The translations under genes were made by a program, and so were the position numbers. Of a stretch of DNA of 64,000 nt, positions 11,730-24,771 are shown piece after piece (position 1 is the first letter of the stretch; the number at the start of each line of letters is the position of its first letter). The notes beneath the pieces were generated by a model. That model had not been told where the DNA came from. It saw only the letters and a program-made list of their open reading frames with translations, and did no database searches. The DNA comes from Nectonema munidae (lineage: Eukaryota > Nematomorpha > Nectonematoida > Nectonematidae): contig JAUIRK010000227.1 of the NCBI GenBank assembly GCA_030549495.1, positions 124,001-188,000 on the forward strand, given 5' to 3'.

Positions 11730-13298
11730 ATCTGGAAATGCTTTGGGTAGTTTAGATCAAAAACATAATAAAACATGATAAGCGAGATCTTAGTTTTTTT
11801 GTCGTAAATGTCAAGCCATCAGCAACAATTTTGGTACCTTTTACATCTCCTTTCTCAATTGAAATCAACACTTTTGGAGGACAACCAACACTAGAAAATT
11901 AATCTTCATCATTCTAAAAAGAACATGAAAATAAAAATAAATCTGAAAAAATTAAATATAGTAAGAAAATTTTACCTGTATCTCGTTAAGTAGTTTATTT
12001 GTAAAATCTTGTTGATTCTTTATTTTTGTAAAATAAATATGTCCATCTTTAAGATATGAAAAGTTTTAGCATTAATGTTGGTGAACAAAATTTGCTTTTC
12101 CTAAAAAAATATAATAAAAAATCACTTTTGTACTTGAATAATTAATTACTTCTAATACGTTAGAATAGATTTCTTCTAATTGTTCAAAACATAAGTTCCT
12201 ATTCTTATTAATTGAATTCCAGAGAAGTTCGGATTTTATAAAAAAAAAACTCTCTCTTGATCTAAAAAAAGCTTAAGAGTGAGGTAAACATATTCACATT
12301 AATTAAAATTACATTATAAATATTTTTCAAATAATGGAAATTTTGGATTATAGCGTGGATAGTGGCATCAACCATATTTTCAATTTCCTTTCTTTTCATT
12401 CAAAATGTTGATTCATCGCTAAAAAGAGTTTAGCTCTATCTTGACTTTCATTTTTCAATATCTCTAAGGCTTCAACATGTGTCAACATGGTCGAAATTCT
12501 TTTTTCTATAATGGAAAATTTAAAATTAGAAAAAATAATGCTACTTTCCATGCCTTTAAGCTTAAAATTCGAGAAAGATCTTGACGTTTTTTGGTTGGTT
12601 TGTTAAAGCTTTCTTAGTTACGTTTCGATTTCCATCATAGATTTCTAACCTTTAGAAAGTTTTTTTGTGAAAAAACTCTAAAAAGTAAAGAAGAAAAGTT
12701 AAAACAAATAAAGTGTAATAAGATTAGTACCCAATGTTATGGAAAACGTATACAAGGGTAAAGGTTGAATAGCGCTTCACCAAGTGTATTATAGTCGTCT
12801 TTTCTGCAGAACTCTTCAAGTGAAAGAACATGAAACGCGGTCTCCTCAATAAGTTTATTGAATTCTTTCAAAATATCTTCTTTTACAAGAAGATCCTGAA
12901 TTAATTTTGAATATGTTGGAAGCTTCAATGCACAAACATTATTTTTTATTAGTGATTGGGTAATATCACTTGTGTTTGTATTATCTAGATGACTTTCATC
13001 AGTAGAGTTTATTAGGGTAGAACACTCTCTAACAAAGTTCACATTTTTTCAAAGGACCGAGCTTATTACCAACAATTTTCTCAACTTCTTCTTCTTGTAA
13101 GTTAATCATAGCTATTCCGTCAATATCATTATCTTAATGTAAATAAAATAATATATTCTGAAAAATGAGAAAAAATGTCGAACCTTTTATTGATGATAAG
13201 ATATTGGAAGGAAATTTCAAATCTTTCAAAATCTCTTCAATTTTTTGTGATGAGGTTTCAAAGTTTATTTGCTTTGCAGCGTTTGCCAATGTTTCCAT
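11730..13298 (-). pseudogene. CACTA second gene, SAM-like protein
   Basis: From ATG 13298 the minus strand reads about 36 codons (SQKIEEILKDLKFPSNILSS), then a short intron-like gap (GT near 13188, AG near 13137), then NDIDGIAMINLQEEEVEKIV and NKLGPLKK. Together these fit a SAM domain (helix, DG, hydrophobic, LGxxKK). A 101-codon open stretch at 13042-12737 follows and ends EALFNLYPCIRFP. Near 11870-11730 a C-terminal piece reads PPKVLISIEKGD and later VADGLTFTTKKL. I recall this order of parts from the companion protein of animal EnSpm elements; its function is unknown. Frames change, so it is probably broken. Confidence 0.5.
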
Positions 13299-13537
13299 AG
13301 AAGAATAAAAAACTGTGCATTTTGTTTATTTTAGAAATAAAATACATAATTATATTTAATATACTTAATTAGTTATGTTAATTTTTAATATTTGTATAGT
13401 AGAATTATATGGAAAACAAAACAATATTGAACAAGATTTAATCCCAACAAAAATCAACGTTGTTCAATATCACATGGTAAAGCTGCTCTTTATAATGATA
13501 TATTAGCTGTGGCCAATTCTAAATTAACTTATCAATT

Positions 13538-13786
13538 TCAAAAACTTTTCTTGCAAATTTTTTTATACAAAAAAGTATTTGTATGCCCATTATAATCTAA
13601 AATTTTGAGTTCTGTTGCAAAAAACAACGTTATTTTATCGATTATAAATATTTCATCTAAATATACTAAGTTTGGTCCTGTTAGGGAATTGAAGGCTAAA
13701 ACAGAGACATCTCCAACGCCGAAAATTTTTCCTTTATAATTTATTTTTACTGCGCTTTTCACTATTTCAGGAAGCCATGTTTTATA
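13538..13786 (-). pseudogene. CACTA transposase, C-terminal part
   Basis: The minus-strand frame reads YYKTWLPEIVKSAVKINYKG, then IFGVGDVSVLAFNSLTGPNL and ends FLYKKICKKSF. It continues the transposase piece at 15977-17081 across the LINE inserted between them. The pattern of a beta-rich tail after a conserved W is what I recall for animal EnSpm transposases. Confidence 0.55.
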
Positions 13787-13796
13787 ATATATTTTT

Positions 13797-15976
13797 AAGA
13801 TATTTTATTAAGACTATGAACAGATTACAACAAAACAATGTATATATTGAAACAGATGTAGGTAACATTTAACATTAAGATAAGAACTACACAAATAGTC
13901 AGAAATGACCGCTTGTATGGCAGATATTTATAGGTTACAACATTTATAAGAATATATATCTATTTATTACATGAGTAACAATTAATAGTCGAACAGACTT
14001 TGTTATAATCAGATAAAAATGTGTCATGCATAAGTTTTTTAAAGCCTTTGATAGAATACAAGTTAATGCGAAAAAAATTTATATTTGAATTATAAAATTG
14101 TGACATTTTATACTCAATAGCTTGCTTAGAATTAGAACGTTTGTACGATGGGACTATCATGTTTTCTGTGAATCTAGGTGAGAATCGTTGTTTTTCGTAA
14201 TTATACGAGATTAATTTATCGAAAGTATCAGGTAGCCAGTGACTAACGTATTTCAGTGTAAGAATTGCAAGCTTTAGTTTATATATATATCAGACACTTT
14301 TAGAGAAGAAATTTGATAGAATAACAGAGATGTATGTGCAAAGTAACTTTTGAAAAACATTAGTCTAAGTGTTTATTTCTGAAGAGACAGTAACTTGGTG
14401 GTGGAAGAGTGACCCCAATTTACAACACTATAGTGTAAATGAGGGAGAAAAAGAGATTTGTAAAGAAGTATTAAACAGTGGGAAGAGAGAAATTTTCTGC
14501 AATATTTTAAAACTCATGTAACATACGAAAGTTTATTACACACATAAAGGACATGATCATTCCATTTAAGTTTTTCATTAATGATGAGATCTAAAAGGTT
14601 GAACTTTCTCACCAAAGACACTCCTGTTTTGCTAAGTATTTCAGTAAAATCATTTCTTTGTTTTAGATTTGAAAAATCAATACAGTGAGATTTATTGTTA
14701 TTCATGGTCAAATAATTGAAATTCAACCAACTTTTTATTTCATTGAAAGTAGATAAAATCATTTCATTGTCAAGGACAGCATCTGTCAATATCAGAGAAA
14801 TATCGTCGGCAAACAGCATAAATTCGCCCCTTATTGATGAATTAGGTAAGTCATTGATATAAATAGAAAACAACAACGGACCAAGGACAGAACCTTAGGG
14901 AACTCCATTTTGCAATTTTAATGGAAGTGATTAGAAATTATTTACAAATACTGTTTGAGATCTTTCATGAAAATAGGAATGAAAAAATTTAATAGCTAAA
15001 TTTGAAAAACCATATAATTTAAGCTTTTTTAAAAGTAAGACATAAGGAATGGAATCAAAGGCTTTTTTAAGGTCATTAAAAAAAGTTATAACTTTCTGTT
15101 TATGTTCGAGAGCATTCACAACTTTGAAAGATTGAATTTAGAAAAAGTATCAGCAAATTTTCTTTTATTAAATTTGACCACAAAGTTATCCTTTGACATT
15201 TTATCTGAATTAGAGCATAGCGTGAGTAAAATAGGAAAATGATCCGATATGTGAGTCAGGACAACATAAGATTTAGGTGAAATGCTATTAACAGGAATGA
15301 AGAAATTGCCTAAAAGCGTACCTGAAGATGGCCTAGTAGTAGAATTTATCCTAGGAATGAGAGAAGCTGAATTCAAGATATTTAAAAAAGAAGAAACATG
15401 TATGTTCGAAAAATTTCAAGTAAATTAAAATTAAATCACCGAGCAACAAGTTTTGTGAAGTATTAGAAAAATTACTAATGAAAATATCAAAATCATGCAA
15501 GAATGAGTTAATATCATCAGAATAATTTGATGGTTTTCTATAAAAATTATAAATATTGAGTTTAGTGCTATTTAAAAGAATTGATACACTGGCAAATTCA
15601 CAAGTATTTGAAAACACACCATTTTTCAATATTGAAAATTCAACTGACTGGTGGATATAAAAGGCAAGACCACAATGTGAAGAAATGGATTTTTTAAAAT
15701 TTACAAATTTATAGAAAGGTATATTGTAGCACGTAAAATCGTGTTGACCTAACCAAGTCTCTTGAAGACAAATAATTGAAATAGGATGTGATGAAACAGA
15801 ATTAGTATAATTTATAAAAAATTCTAGCTCAGTAAATTTCGATTTTAAAGATTGTACATTTAAATAGATAATTTTTATTTTACTATCAACGAAGCACATT
15901 TGATCAAAATCTATTTCAATGGATGGCTCAGAATAAAAGTAACTATCAAGTTTATTATAATTTAAAATAAGCATAA
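13797..15976 (-). mobile_element. LINE copy 4, 5'-truncated and internally deleted
   Basis: A Jockey/CR1-like non-LTR retrotransposon on the minus strand. It starts at the endonuclease (IIYLNVQSLKSKFTELEFF, then IICLQETWLG and LAFYIHQSVEF). The end of the endonuclease and the first part of the reverse transcriptase are missing around 15120. It resumes with VITFFNDLKKAFDSIPYVLL and FMLFADDISLI, the first and last Asp motifs of RT, and a C-terminal tail at 14160-13960. AATATATTTT at 13787-13796 and 15977-15986 is a likely target duplication. The 3' end lacks the CTT repeats seen in LINE copy 1. It interrupts the CACTA transposase gene. Confidence 0.78.
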
Positions 15977-17081
15977 ATATATTTTAATATTTTATATAAG
16001 CATTTTCAAGATACAATTTAATTTTATAACCGAGTTCATCATATTTAAAAGTTGCACACGCAGATATAAAATCGGTTTCCATCAAATAATACACATATTT
16101 GTTTCCATCTTTTGTAAATTGATAAACACGCCCATCTCTGGTGATAAAAGGCAAGTGACATTTCGATTGCTTTGAAATTTTTCTATTTGATGCTTTTGAC
16201 GATATTATGTTTAGCTTCAAATCTTAAGCACCACTGGTTACGCCCTGGTCCAAAACGGTTGATTTGGTCAGCAAAATGAGTTAAGTAATGCATTTTGGCG
16301 TCATACTTACACAGGGGTATAAAAGTTTAAAGTTTTTGTTATGGTTGTGTAGGAGGATATGGAGAGAATTTAATGTATGATCAGAAGCTACAGGCAAAAT
16401 ACACAACAAAGATATTTTTAAAAGTTTAATATAGTTAATCCAATTTTTATCAACTTCAGGAATCATTTCCCCAATTAAAAAAGGTAGTACAATCATAATA
16501 ATGTTTGTTTCCACTGCTGTCATTGGAAAAGTGTTTTGTAAACTTAAATGTTTCTTTTCTAAAGATGAAGGTTTATCGTTCTTTTGACGTAAATCAAATA
16601 AAAAATTTTCCAATAAACAATTGAGTTTTTCCAAAGCAAAGTACTTTTTGTTATAAAGAAACGCATTCAACATTAGTTTTATTTCAAACGGTACAAGACC
16701 CTCAATTATAATATGCATGGGATCATGGGGAATATCTTTTGTTAAATGAAAATATGAAAGCTCACATAAAGAACTTCTATGAGTTATGCCATATTTCTGA
16801 GACCAGTATTTTTATTTTTATTATGCATGTTTTCTAATATTTCACACCTCACCCTGTGCTTTTTTCATCTGGAATCTTTATTTTGTTAATAGATTGTACA
16901 TTCTCAAGCTCTAAATGCTCTATTTCACATGTTCTACATGGTTTTTGTCGCAAAACTTACACCTTTTTTAAACCCCCCTATAAAATTTGAAGCCAAAGTA
17001 TCTCCTAACAAAAATAAAAGACGACCGCGAATATGCTTATTTCTGCCACAAATCATAAAATCTTTTCCTCTTTCTAAAACT
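15977..17081 (-). pseudogene. CACTA transposase, central part
   Basis: Minus strand from 17081: KVLERGKDFMICGRNKHIRG, LLFLLGDTLASNFIGGFKKG, then a Cys-rich patch. After a frame change comes SLCELSYFHLTKDIPHDPMH running into HIIIEGLVPFEIKLMLNAFL (16718-16281, 145 codons open) and a further 78-codon stretch ending near 15984. The MHxxxEG motif and its context match what I know of animal EnSpm transposases. It continues the piece right of 26683: the codons ..ITGLKVLER.. are rebuilt exactly when the TTAA element and one TTAA are removed. Frame changes and stops show decay. Confidence 0.68.
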
Positions 17082-17469
17082 TTAACCCTATTAGTGCTGG
17101 GGGCGTAAAACGCCCACCCTACCCCTTAACTAAAAAATTAATTGTAGAAAATTGGCTGAATCATATCCCTTCAAATATGTGATTTTTTCTAAAATCGCTA
17201 GCTGCATCTTTTGAAACCATTTTCATCGTAGTTGAATGACACCTTCATGTCCAAAACTGTCAATAAAAATAAAAATTAAAATTTTTCAGCTAAATTTTGA
17301 CATTATCTGTACTTAACCTTATAACTTGGGATCTATATTATATAATACCCTGAAAATTTATAATTATATATAGTTTGGAACGCATAATACTTTATATATA
17401 TATTTTTTTTATCAATAAGCATGGCTACTTTTTAGAAAATATCAATCAAAATTTTAATTGATCAAAAAT

Positions 17470-18790
17470 ATATCTAATAAAATATACCTTCTAATTTTAC
17501 ATAAAAGATATGTGTTATACTAAATCGGCCATGCTGGTTTCATTTCTGGACTATTTTTTTACGTTTGGGATCTGGAAATACCTAGGTGTTAATCAAATAT
17601 GCGGTTTACTTCTAAAAATTATCTCCAAAAACATTCATTCAAATTTTACAATGAAATATATGTGTTATACTAAATCGGCCATGCTGGTTTGATTTCTGGA
17701 CTCATTTTTTACGTTTAGGATGTGAAAATACCTATAAGTGTCAATCAAATTTGCGGTTTACTTCTAAAAACTGTCTCCAAAAAGATTCATTCAAATTTTA
17801 CAATGAAATATATGTTTTATACCAAATCAACCCTGCTGTTTTCATTTCTGAACTCATTTTTCACATTTAGAGGTTTTAAAATATCAGTCAAAATTTACGG
17901 TTTACTTCTAAAAAGTATCTTCAAAAATATTCTCTCAATTTTACATGAAATATTTGTTTTTATACCTAATCGATGATGCTGTTTTCATTTTTGAACTCAT
18001 TTTTAACATTTAGGTTTTGAAAATACCTAAAAGTATTAATCAAATTTGCGGTTAACTTCTGAAAATTGTCTCCAAAAATATTCTCTTGAAATATGTTTTT
18101 ATACCAAATCAATGATGCTGTTTTCATTTCTGAACTCATTTTTTACATTTAGGATGTGAAAATACCTACAAGTGTTAATCAAATTTGCGGTTTACTTTTA
18201 AAAATTGTCTCCAAGAACATTCATTCAAATTTTACAATTAAATATATGTTTTTATACCAAACCATGCTAGTTTCATTTATGGACTCAATTTTTGCAGTTT
18301 GAATTTGAAAATACATATAAGTAACAATTAAATTTGCGTTTAGTTCTAAAATTTTTTTTATAGCAAATAGATCATGATGATTTCATTTCTGAACACAGTT
18401 TTCGCATTTAGAGGTTTTACTGCTAGTGTCAATCAAATTTACGGTTTATGTCTGAAAACTATATCCCAAAATATTCTCTCTAATTTTACATGAAATATAT
18501 GTTTTTATACCAATTCGACCATGATAATTTTTATTTCTGAAATCATTTTTTGCATTTAGAGGTTTTAAATGCCTGAAAGTGTCAATCAAATTTTTGATTT
18601 ACTTCTAATGTCTATAGAAATATTTTTGAAATTTAAATAAAATATCTGTTTATATGCCAAATGGAAGATGCTGGTTTCATTTTGACTCATGTTTGGCATT
18701 TATGGTTTTAAAATATCTGAAAGCTTGAATCAGATTTGCGGTTTACTTCTAGATACTGTCTTCAAAAATATTTTGACTGTTAAAAAGATA
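17470..18790 (+). repeat. Tandem array A, ~150-bp units
   Basis: Eight to nine degenerate units. Each contains a line such as ACCAAATCGACCATGCTG, then TTTCATTTCTGAACTCAT and TCAATCAAATTTGCGGTTTA. Spacing measured on TGTGTTATAC/TGTTTTATAC is 150 and 152 bp for the first units and shorter later. Units diverge steadily to the right. Short open frames across it (17510-17976) are repeats read through, not genes. The same array, more decayed, is at 31.1-31.8 kb. Confidence 0.85.
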
Positions 18791-19489
18791 TATAGCTTAT
18801 CATCTAGGATTACAGTTAACATTTAGCTAAGATGGGTAGGAAATCTGAAAATTTAGAATAGGTCAGATTTATCAAAAATGGCACATATGCCATATGTGAG
18901 AATTTAGTCACTATCAAGATATTTTTAATTTAAATTGAATTTGTCCATCTTTTTCTTTTTGTGTCAAAGAGATAATTTTTTAGATTAAGAACGTTGACAA
19001 CGTTTTGTAATTGAACAATCAACATCACGAATAATTCATCAGAAAAAAACCTTTGAAATGAGATTGGTTGACAAATATTCAGGCCTGAGAGGATAAAATA
19101 CACGATACTGATAAAAAAGATTAAGATTATCAAGAAGATTTTTTAATCAGAATGCTTTGAGAGAGGAAAAAAGTTATTTTATCATTTTAAAAAAAATTTC
19201 GAACACACATTGAAAAATATAAATTTCTAATGAAAAAAGAGCTACCAAGAAAGGATCATCATGGAATGAATAGCAAAATTACATACTGAAAATTATAATA
19301 TGACGTAGAGACTACGAGCCGATAACGAATTTGTAGCCAAAAAGATGGAGGTCCTATCGAGTTACATAAGTTACTGTAGAATGAAATATTTTCAGTAAAT
19401 TAAACACCTAAAGTTGGTTTATTAAATAAATTAAGAAAATAATTACCAGAGAAATACTGCAAGTAGAAGTTATTTTTATGTTTATATAT
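18791..19489. other. Conserved non-coding spacer of the TTAA element
   Basis: Single-copy DNA between the two arrays. About 450 bp of it (18930-19380) aligns with 33.1-33.6 kb in the diverged second copy, with shared stretches such as AAAAAAAATTTCGAACA and the order of flanking segments kept. No open frame is conserved. Conservation between arrays suggests it is part of the element rather than random filler. Confidence 0.6.
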
Positions 19490-21763
19490 TTGACATTGAT
19501 GTACAGGTTTAATCGATTTTTTTGACAGGTTTTATTGATTTCATAAAAAATAAACATTACCATTAAATTCTGCATACTTGAAATGTATAAAAACTTTAAA
19601 AGAATTAAAATTTAAAATTTGACATGGGCTGTCATATTTAAATTATTTTGTCAGGTTTGACTAATATTTATAAAAAAAAAGGAATATAACGAGTAAACAC
19701 AGCCTACTTGAAATGGCTATATGTGTGTAAAATGCCATACACGGTAAACTTCATAACCTCCCTATACTTTCTATTAAACGTAATTCTCTAATTTAAAAAA
19801 CCGTGCATGATCCTTTCTTTTTGAGATAAATCAATTTTTTGACAGTTTTGATTGATTTTTATAAAAAAAATAAATGTCACCACCGAATTACGCATGAAAA
19901 ATGGGTATATATGTGTAAAAAACTTTATATTATTACTTAGATAAAAAGTTTCTTTTTAAGATGAGCTGTCATATATAAATCAATGCTTTGATAACTTTAA
20001 TTGATTTTTATAAAAAAATGAATATCACCGCTGAATTCAGCATGCTTGAAAATGGTATATGTGTAAAAAACATTATATAATTATTTAGATAAAAAGTTTC
20101 TTTTTTGAGATGAGCTGTCTAAATCACTTTTTTGACAGGTTTGAAATATTTTTATAAAAAATGAATCCCCACAGAATTCATTATATTTGAAAATGGGTAT
20201 ACATGTGTAAAAAACTTTATATACTTATTTAGATAAAAAGTTCCTTTTTGAGATGAGCTGTCACATTTAGATCAATTTTTTGACAGGTTTGAATGATTTT
20301 CATAAAAAATGAATATCACCACTGAATTCAGCATATTTGAAAATGGGTATACATGTGTAAAAAACTTTATATACTTATTTAGATAAAAAGTTCCTTTTTG
20401 AGATGAGCTGTCACATTTAGATAATTTTTTTTGACAGGTTTGATTGATTTTCATAAAAAATGAATATCACCAATGAATTCAGGATATTTGAAAATGGGTA
20501 TACATGTGTAAAAACGTTATATACTTTTTTAGATAAAAAGTTCCTTTTTGAGATGAGCTGTCACATTTAGATCAATTTTTTGACAGGTTTGATTGATTTT
20601 TATAAAAAATGAATATCACCACTGAATTCAGCATATTTGAAAATGGGTATAAATGTGTAAAAAACTTTATATACTTATTTAGATAAAAAGTTCTTTTTTG
20701 AGATGAGCTGTAACAATTAGATCAAATTTTTGACAGATTTGATTGATTTTCATAAAAAATGAATATCCCCACTGAATTCAGCATATTTGAAAATGGGTAT
20801 ACATATGTAAAAAACTTTATATACTTATTTAGATAAAAAGTTCCTTTTTGAGATGAGCTGTCACATTTAGATCAATTTTTTAACAGGTTTGATTGATTTT
20901 CATAAAAAATAAATCTCCCCACTGAATTCAGCATATTTGAAAATGGGTATAAATGTGTAAAAAACTTTATATACTTATTTAGATAAAAAGTTCTTTTTTG
21001 AGATGAGCTGTAACAATTAGATCAATTTTTTTGACAGGTTTGATTGATTTTCATAAAAAATGAATATCACCAATGAATTTAGGATATTTGAAAATGGGTA
21101 TACACTATACATGTGTAAAAAACTTTATATACTTATTTAGATAAAAAGTTCCTTTTTAAGATGAGCTGTCACATTTAGATCAATTTTTTGACAGATTTGA
21201 TTGATTTTCATAAAAAATGAATATCCCCACTGAATTCAGCATATTTGAAAATGGGTATACATGTGTAAAAAACTTTATATACTTATTTAGATAAAAAGTT
21301 CCTTTTTGAGATGAGCTGTCACATTTAGATCAATTTTTTTGACAGGTTTGATTGATTTTCACACCAATGAATTCAGGATATTTGAAAATGGGTATACATG
21401 TGTAAAAAACTTTATATACTTATTTAGATAAAAAGTTCTATTTTGAGATGAGCTGTCACATTTAGATCAATTTTTTTGACAGGTTTGATTGATTTTCATA
21501 AAAAATGAATATCACCTATGAATTGAGGATATTTGAAAATGGGTATACATGTGTAAAAAACTTTATATACTTATTTAGATAAAAAGTTACTTTTTGTGAT
21601 GAGCTCAATTTTTTGACAGGTTTGATTGATTTTCATAAAAAATGAATATCACCACTGAATTCAGCATATTTGAAAATGGGTATATATGTGTAAAAAACTT
21701 TATATACTTATTTAGATAAAAAGTTCCTTTTTGAGATGAACTGTCACATTTAGATCAATTTTT
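19490..21763 (+). repeat. Tandem array B, ~150-bp units, left part
   Basis: About 15 units, each with TTTTTGACAGGTTTGATTGA, ATGAATATCACCACTGAATT, TTTGAAAATGGGTATACATG and TAGATAAAAAGTTCCTTTTT. Spacing on AAAATGGGTATA is 149-150 bp (20341, 20491, 20640, 20790). The central units from about 20.1 to 21.7 kb are nearly identical, while the first four are clearly diverged, as expected for an array homogenised in its middle. The array is cut at 21764 by the Merlin-bounded insertion and resumes at 26187. Confidence 0.92.
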
Positions 21764-22310
21764 GGTAATCTTTTACTTTACGGTTCCGTCAATCAAAAAA
21801 TTTTACTGACAAATTATTGGCTGTTGTGATGTCAATCAAACTATATAATTTTTAAGTAGTTTTAATATATAGGCAATGATATAAAGCATAAAAATAACAA
21901 CATACATCTAAGTTCTAAATGAATAAATAATATATTTATTTTACATTACTTAGTAAGCAAACATTTGATACAAAAATTGATTAAAAACTTTTTTTTATGG
22001 AATTCAAACTATAATAGAATTTCATTGAATATATTTTACTAAAAATTCTAAATCTAACTTTTATAAAACTATGTCAGTAGATTAAAAAAAAATAGAAAAT
22101 TTACAACATAAAAAATTCAAAAATTATAATAAAATTTGCTTGAATATATTTTACTAAAGATTCAAGATATAATTTACAAAAAATAAGTGAGTAAATTAAA
22201 AAAAAATTATAAAAATGAGTTAAAAATAAAAAACATACTTTATTTCTTCAATACTTGATGTTACATAATTCCTTCAAAGAGTTTAAATACAAAGTGAAGC
22301 ACGAAAAAAT
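21764..22310 (-). repeat. Inverted Merlin 3' tail (left arm)
   Basis: The complement of this stretch resembles the 3' end of the Merlin at 24772-26186. Shared features are the terminal CTTTACGG, GGCTGTTGTGATGT, repeated TATTTTACTAAA...ATTCTA modules and CATACTTTATTTC at the end of the coding region. Homology fades near 22310. It contains no transposase core. Confidence 0.65.
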
Positions 22311-22463
22311 ATTAATGTATAGTTTTATCAACTATTTTAAAAATTCAATTTAGCATTCGTGAAATAAAGGCCAGAAGTTTCAATTTTTAGATAATATTTC
22401 TTGTTGACTCAGAGTAGTCAGTAATTGCATTCACTTCTAAGTGAAACAATTATTGATGTAGGT

Positions 22464-24771
22464 CAGGGTTGTCCAAACTTTATGGGGACGCGGGCCGCAT
22501 TCGGCAAAGGAAAGTAGATCGCGGGCCGCAGTTGACATTTTTCTACATATGCCTTGTCTTACCATACCAGATGTAAAGTAAAACATGTACATGTAAATGA
22601 ACCTTTATATTTATCATAAAAAATATTGCCGGGGAATAGATTAAAGAAGCTAAGGTGTGAATATTACGAAAAAGAAAGAGTGGAAATTTTAAGAAACGTC
22701 AGTAGACTAGGAAACCTTAAAAATAATTGACAAGTATGATTAAGAATCAAACCTTAAATATATTCGTAAAAAATATTTAAAGAAGTGTAAGCATTTTTAT
22801 TAATAAATTTTTTAATAAAAACAACATACAGTTTAATTAAAATTCAGTGGAATGGGTGTGCCTGCATTTTGGAAATTAGCTCCTTTGTGTCAATGTCAAC
22901 TGAGGTTAAGGCTAAACGAAGGCTTCGAGAGATGTTTGATTAAGTGCATTCCTCTCTTTGGATTTAATCCACTTCATTGCGGAAAATGCTGCTTCACAAA
23001 GGTAGGTACTTCCAAACATTGACAGCAAGCGCAATCCAAAACGGCGTAAATTAGGATAATGCTCTTCAGAAAGAAGAGGCCAAAATTGAGTGATTGGCAG
23101 TGTATCTTTGCTTAATAAAAACCGGTCTCTTTGCAAGTCACACAATTCAAGCTGCAAATCTTCATCGGCTTCTGATATATTAATAGTCAGCGGAGCATTG
23201 AATACATTGAAGTTTTTCTCAAGGTGCTGAAAATCTTTAAATCGCTTGTTGAAGTCTTCAATCAGGGTATCAAGAGTTTCAACAAAGCAGCAGAAGTTAT
23301 TGTCCTCTATTTCTCTAGAAATAACATCACAACTTGGAAAGTGAAGTAGAATGTTACTTTGCAGATTACTTTTGAAGAGGCATACTTTGTTGCGGAAGCC
23401 ATCTACGAAACCATACAGAGAAGAGATTGTTTGATTCCTACCCTGTAAACTTAAATTGAGCTTATTCAGATGCTGAGTAATATCAGTGAGGAATGCTAGA
23501 CCTTTCAGAAAGTTGACGTCTTTCAATAAACCTTTAAACCCATCAGTGTCTACACTCAGTTCTTCTAAAAAGTTTAGAATCTCATTACGCAGACTGAAGA
23601 ACTGCTGCAGACATTTCCCAGCACTGAGCCAACGAACAGTAGAATGGAGTGAAACGTCAGAAAATTCTGTATCTAAATCTCTCAAGAAATCAACAAATAG
23701 ACGATGTCTCAACGCTTTATTACCGCCTCTAATGAAATTAATAATTTTGTATACATGCTGCATTACATCAGATAAACGTATACAACGACTAGATAACGAT
23801 TCTTGATGAATAATGCAATGAAACATTGGGTAGTCGACTCCAGCATCTCTCAAGTACGCTTTCAGCCCCCTTTTAGCTCCAGTCATTGATTTGGCACCAT
23901 CTGTAACCCCCCATATTCGCTCACTAAAGAATTTAGCGCTTCATAAACATCAGATCCTTTCGTAGTGGTAAAAAGTGGGATTAAGCCGAGTAACTCCTCA
24001 CTGACATTAAACTGTGAATCAATACTTCTAACAAAAATAATCAACTGACTGACATCCCTTATATCTGTGCTTTCATCAAGAGCGAGAGAAAAATAAACAG
24101 ATTGCTGAATTTGATTCTTGACCTTCTCCTGTACAAAATTGCTAACCTCATCAACACGTCTAGCAACAGTTTGATGCGAGAGTGGAATTTTTTCAAACTC
24201 ACGAGCTGCATCTTTAAAGCCCATGGCCTTTCCCATAGCTATTGCACATCGCTTGATGAGATCACCGTCAGAGAATGCCTTTTTTGATTTGGCCATCAAA
24301 AGTGATACATCATAAGAAGCAATGGTTGTAGAAGACGAAGGCTTCACTAATTGGAAAATTTTTTTCTTGACGCGCACGCAGGTTTGATTTGAGATCTTTG
24401 AGTAGGACTCGCCGCGCCTCACCAGTCTATTTATCATAACCAGTGACATGAAGAGTGCTGTAATGTCGTTGTACATTGAACTCTTTCATAACAGATATTA
24501 TGTCATTACAAATTAAACATAAAATTCTACCACTTTGTTCTTTCACTAGGAATCTCAATTCCCAACTATCCTTGAACTGACGCTTTTCATCAGAGATTTT
24601 TCTTTTCTGAGCCATCGTAAAAGTGTGGCACTAAGTCTGAAAAGAAAAAAAAGTATGTGATATAGAGGATTAAGTAAAACTAAAATTATATAAGAATAAA
24701 TAATATTCCAATTCAAATTTAAATAAAGTTTAAGAAGAAACAACTTTTTTCGAAGTAACTCAAAAAATGTC
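22464..24771 (-). mobile_element. hAT transposon, 5' end not resolved
   Basis: The 3' end is CAGGGTTGTCCAAACTTTAT at 22464, a classic hAT terminus, followed by a GC-rich GCGGGCCGCATT patch. A transposase gene on the minus strand fills 24615-22912. No matching terminal repeat is seen between the start codon and the Merlin start at 24772, so the 5' end is truncated or overwritten and no target duplication can be confirmed. Confidence 0.72.
22912..24615 (-). pseudogene. hAT transposase with BED-type finger
   Basis: Starts MAQKRKISDEKRQFKDSW and has a zinc finger (CLICND...HYSTLH). It continues as KPSSSTTIASYDVSLLMAKS and IKRCAIAMGKAMGF, YFSLALDESTDIRDVSQLII with the first Asp, MFHCIIHQESLSSR with the CxxH motif, and LCEAAFSAMKWIKSKERNAL with the catalytic Glu near the end. 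It resembles the hAT group that gave rise to GTF2IRD2/FAM200/ZBED5-like proteins. Three overlapping open stretches (24615-24427, 24476-23883, 23886-22912) imply at least two frame changes plus one in-frame stop; otherwise the protein is complete, about 570 residues. Confidence 0.85.

Noticed and set aside
16281-17081. Open frame with MHxxxEG motif as a host gene
   Set aside because: It joins the zinc-finger part at 27 kb and the tail at 13.6 kb, and lies between CACTG-type ends; it reads as a CACTA transposase.
23486-23806. 106-codon + strand open frame
   Set aside because: Antisense shadow of the hAT transposase, with no domain of its own.
22464-24771. A target duplication for the hAT (ATGTAGGT at 22456 against ATGTCGGG at 24767)
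   Set aside because: Six of eight bases match, but the second site overlaps the Merlin start and no hAT terminus lies next to it; likely chance.
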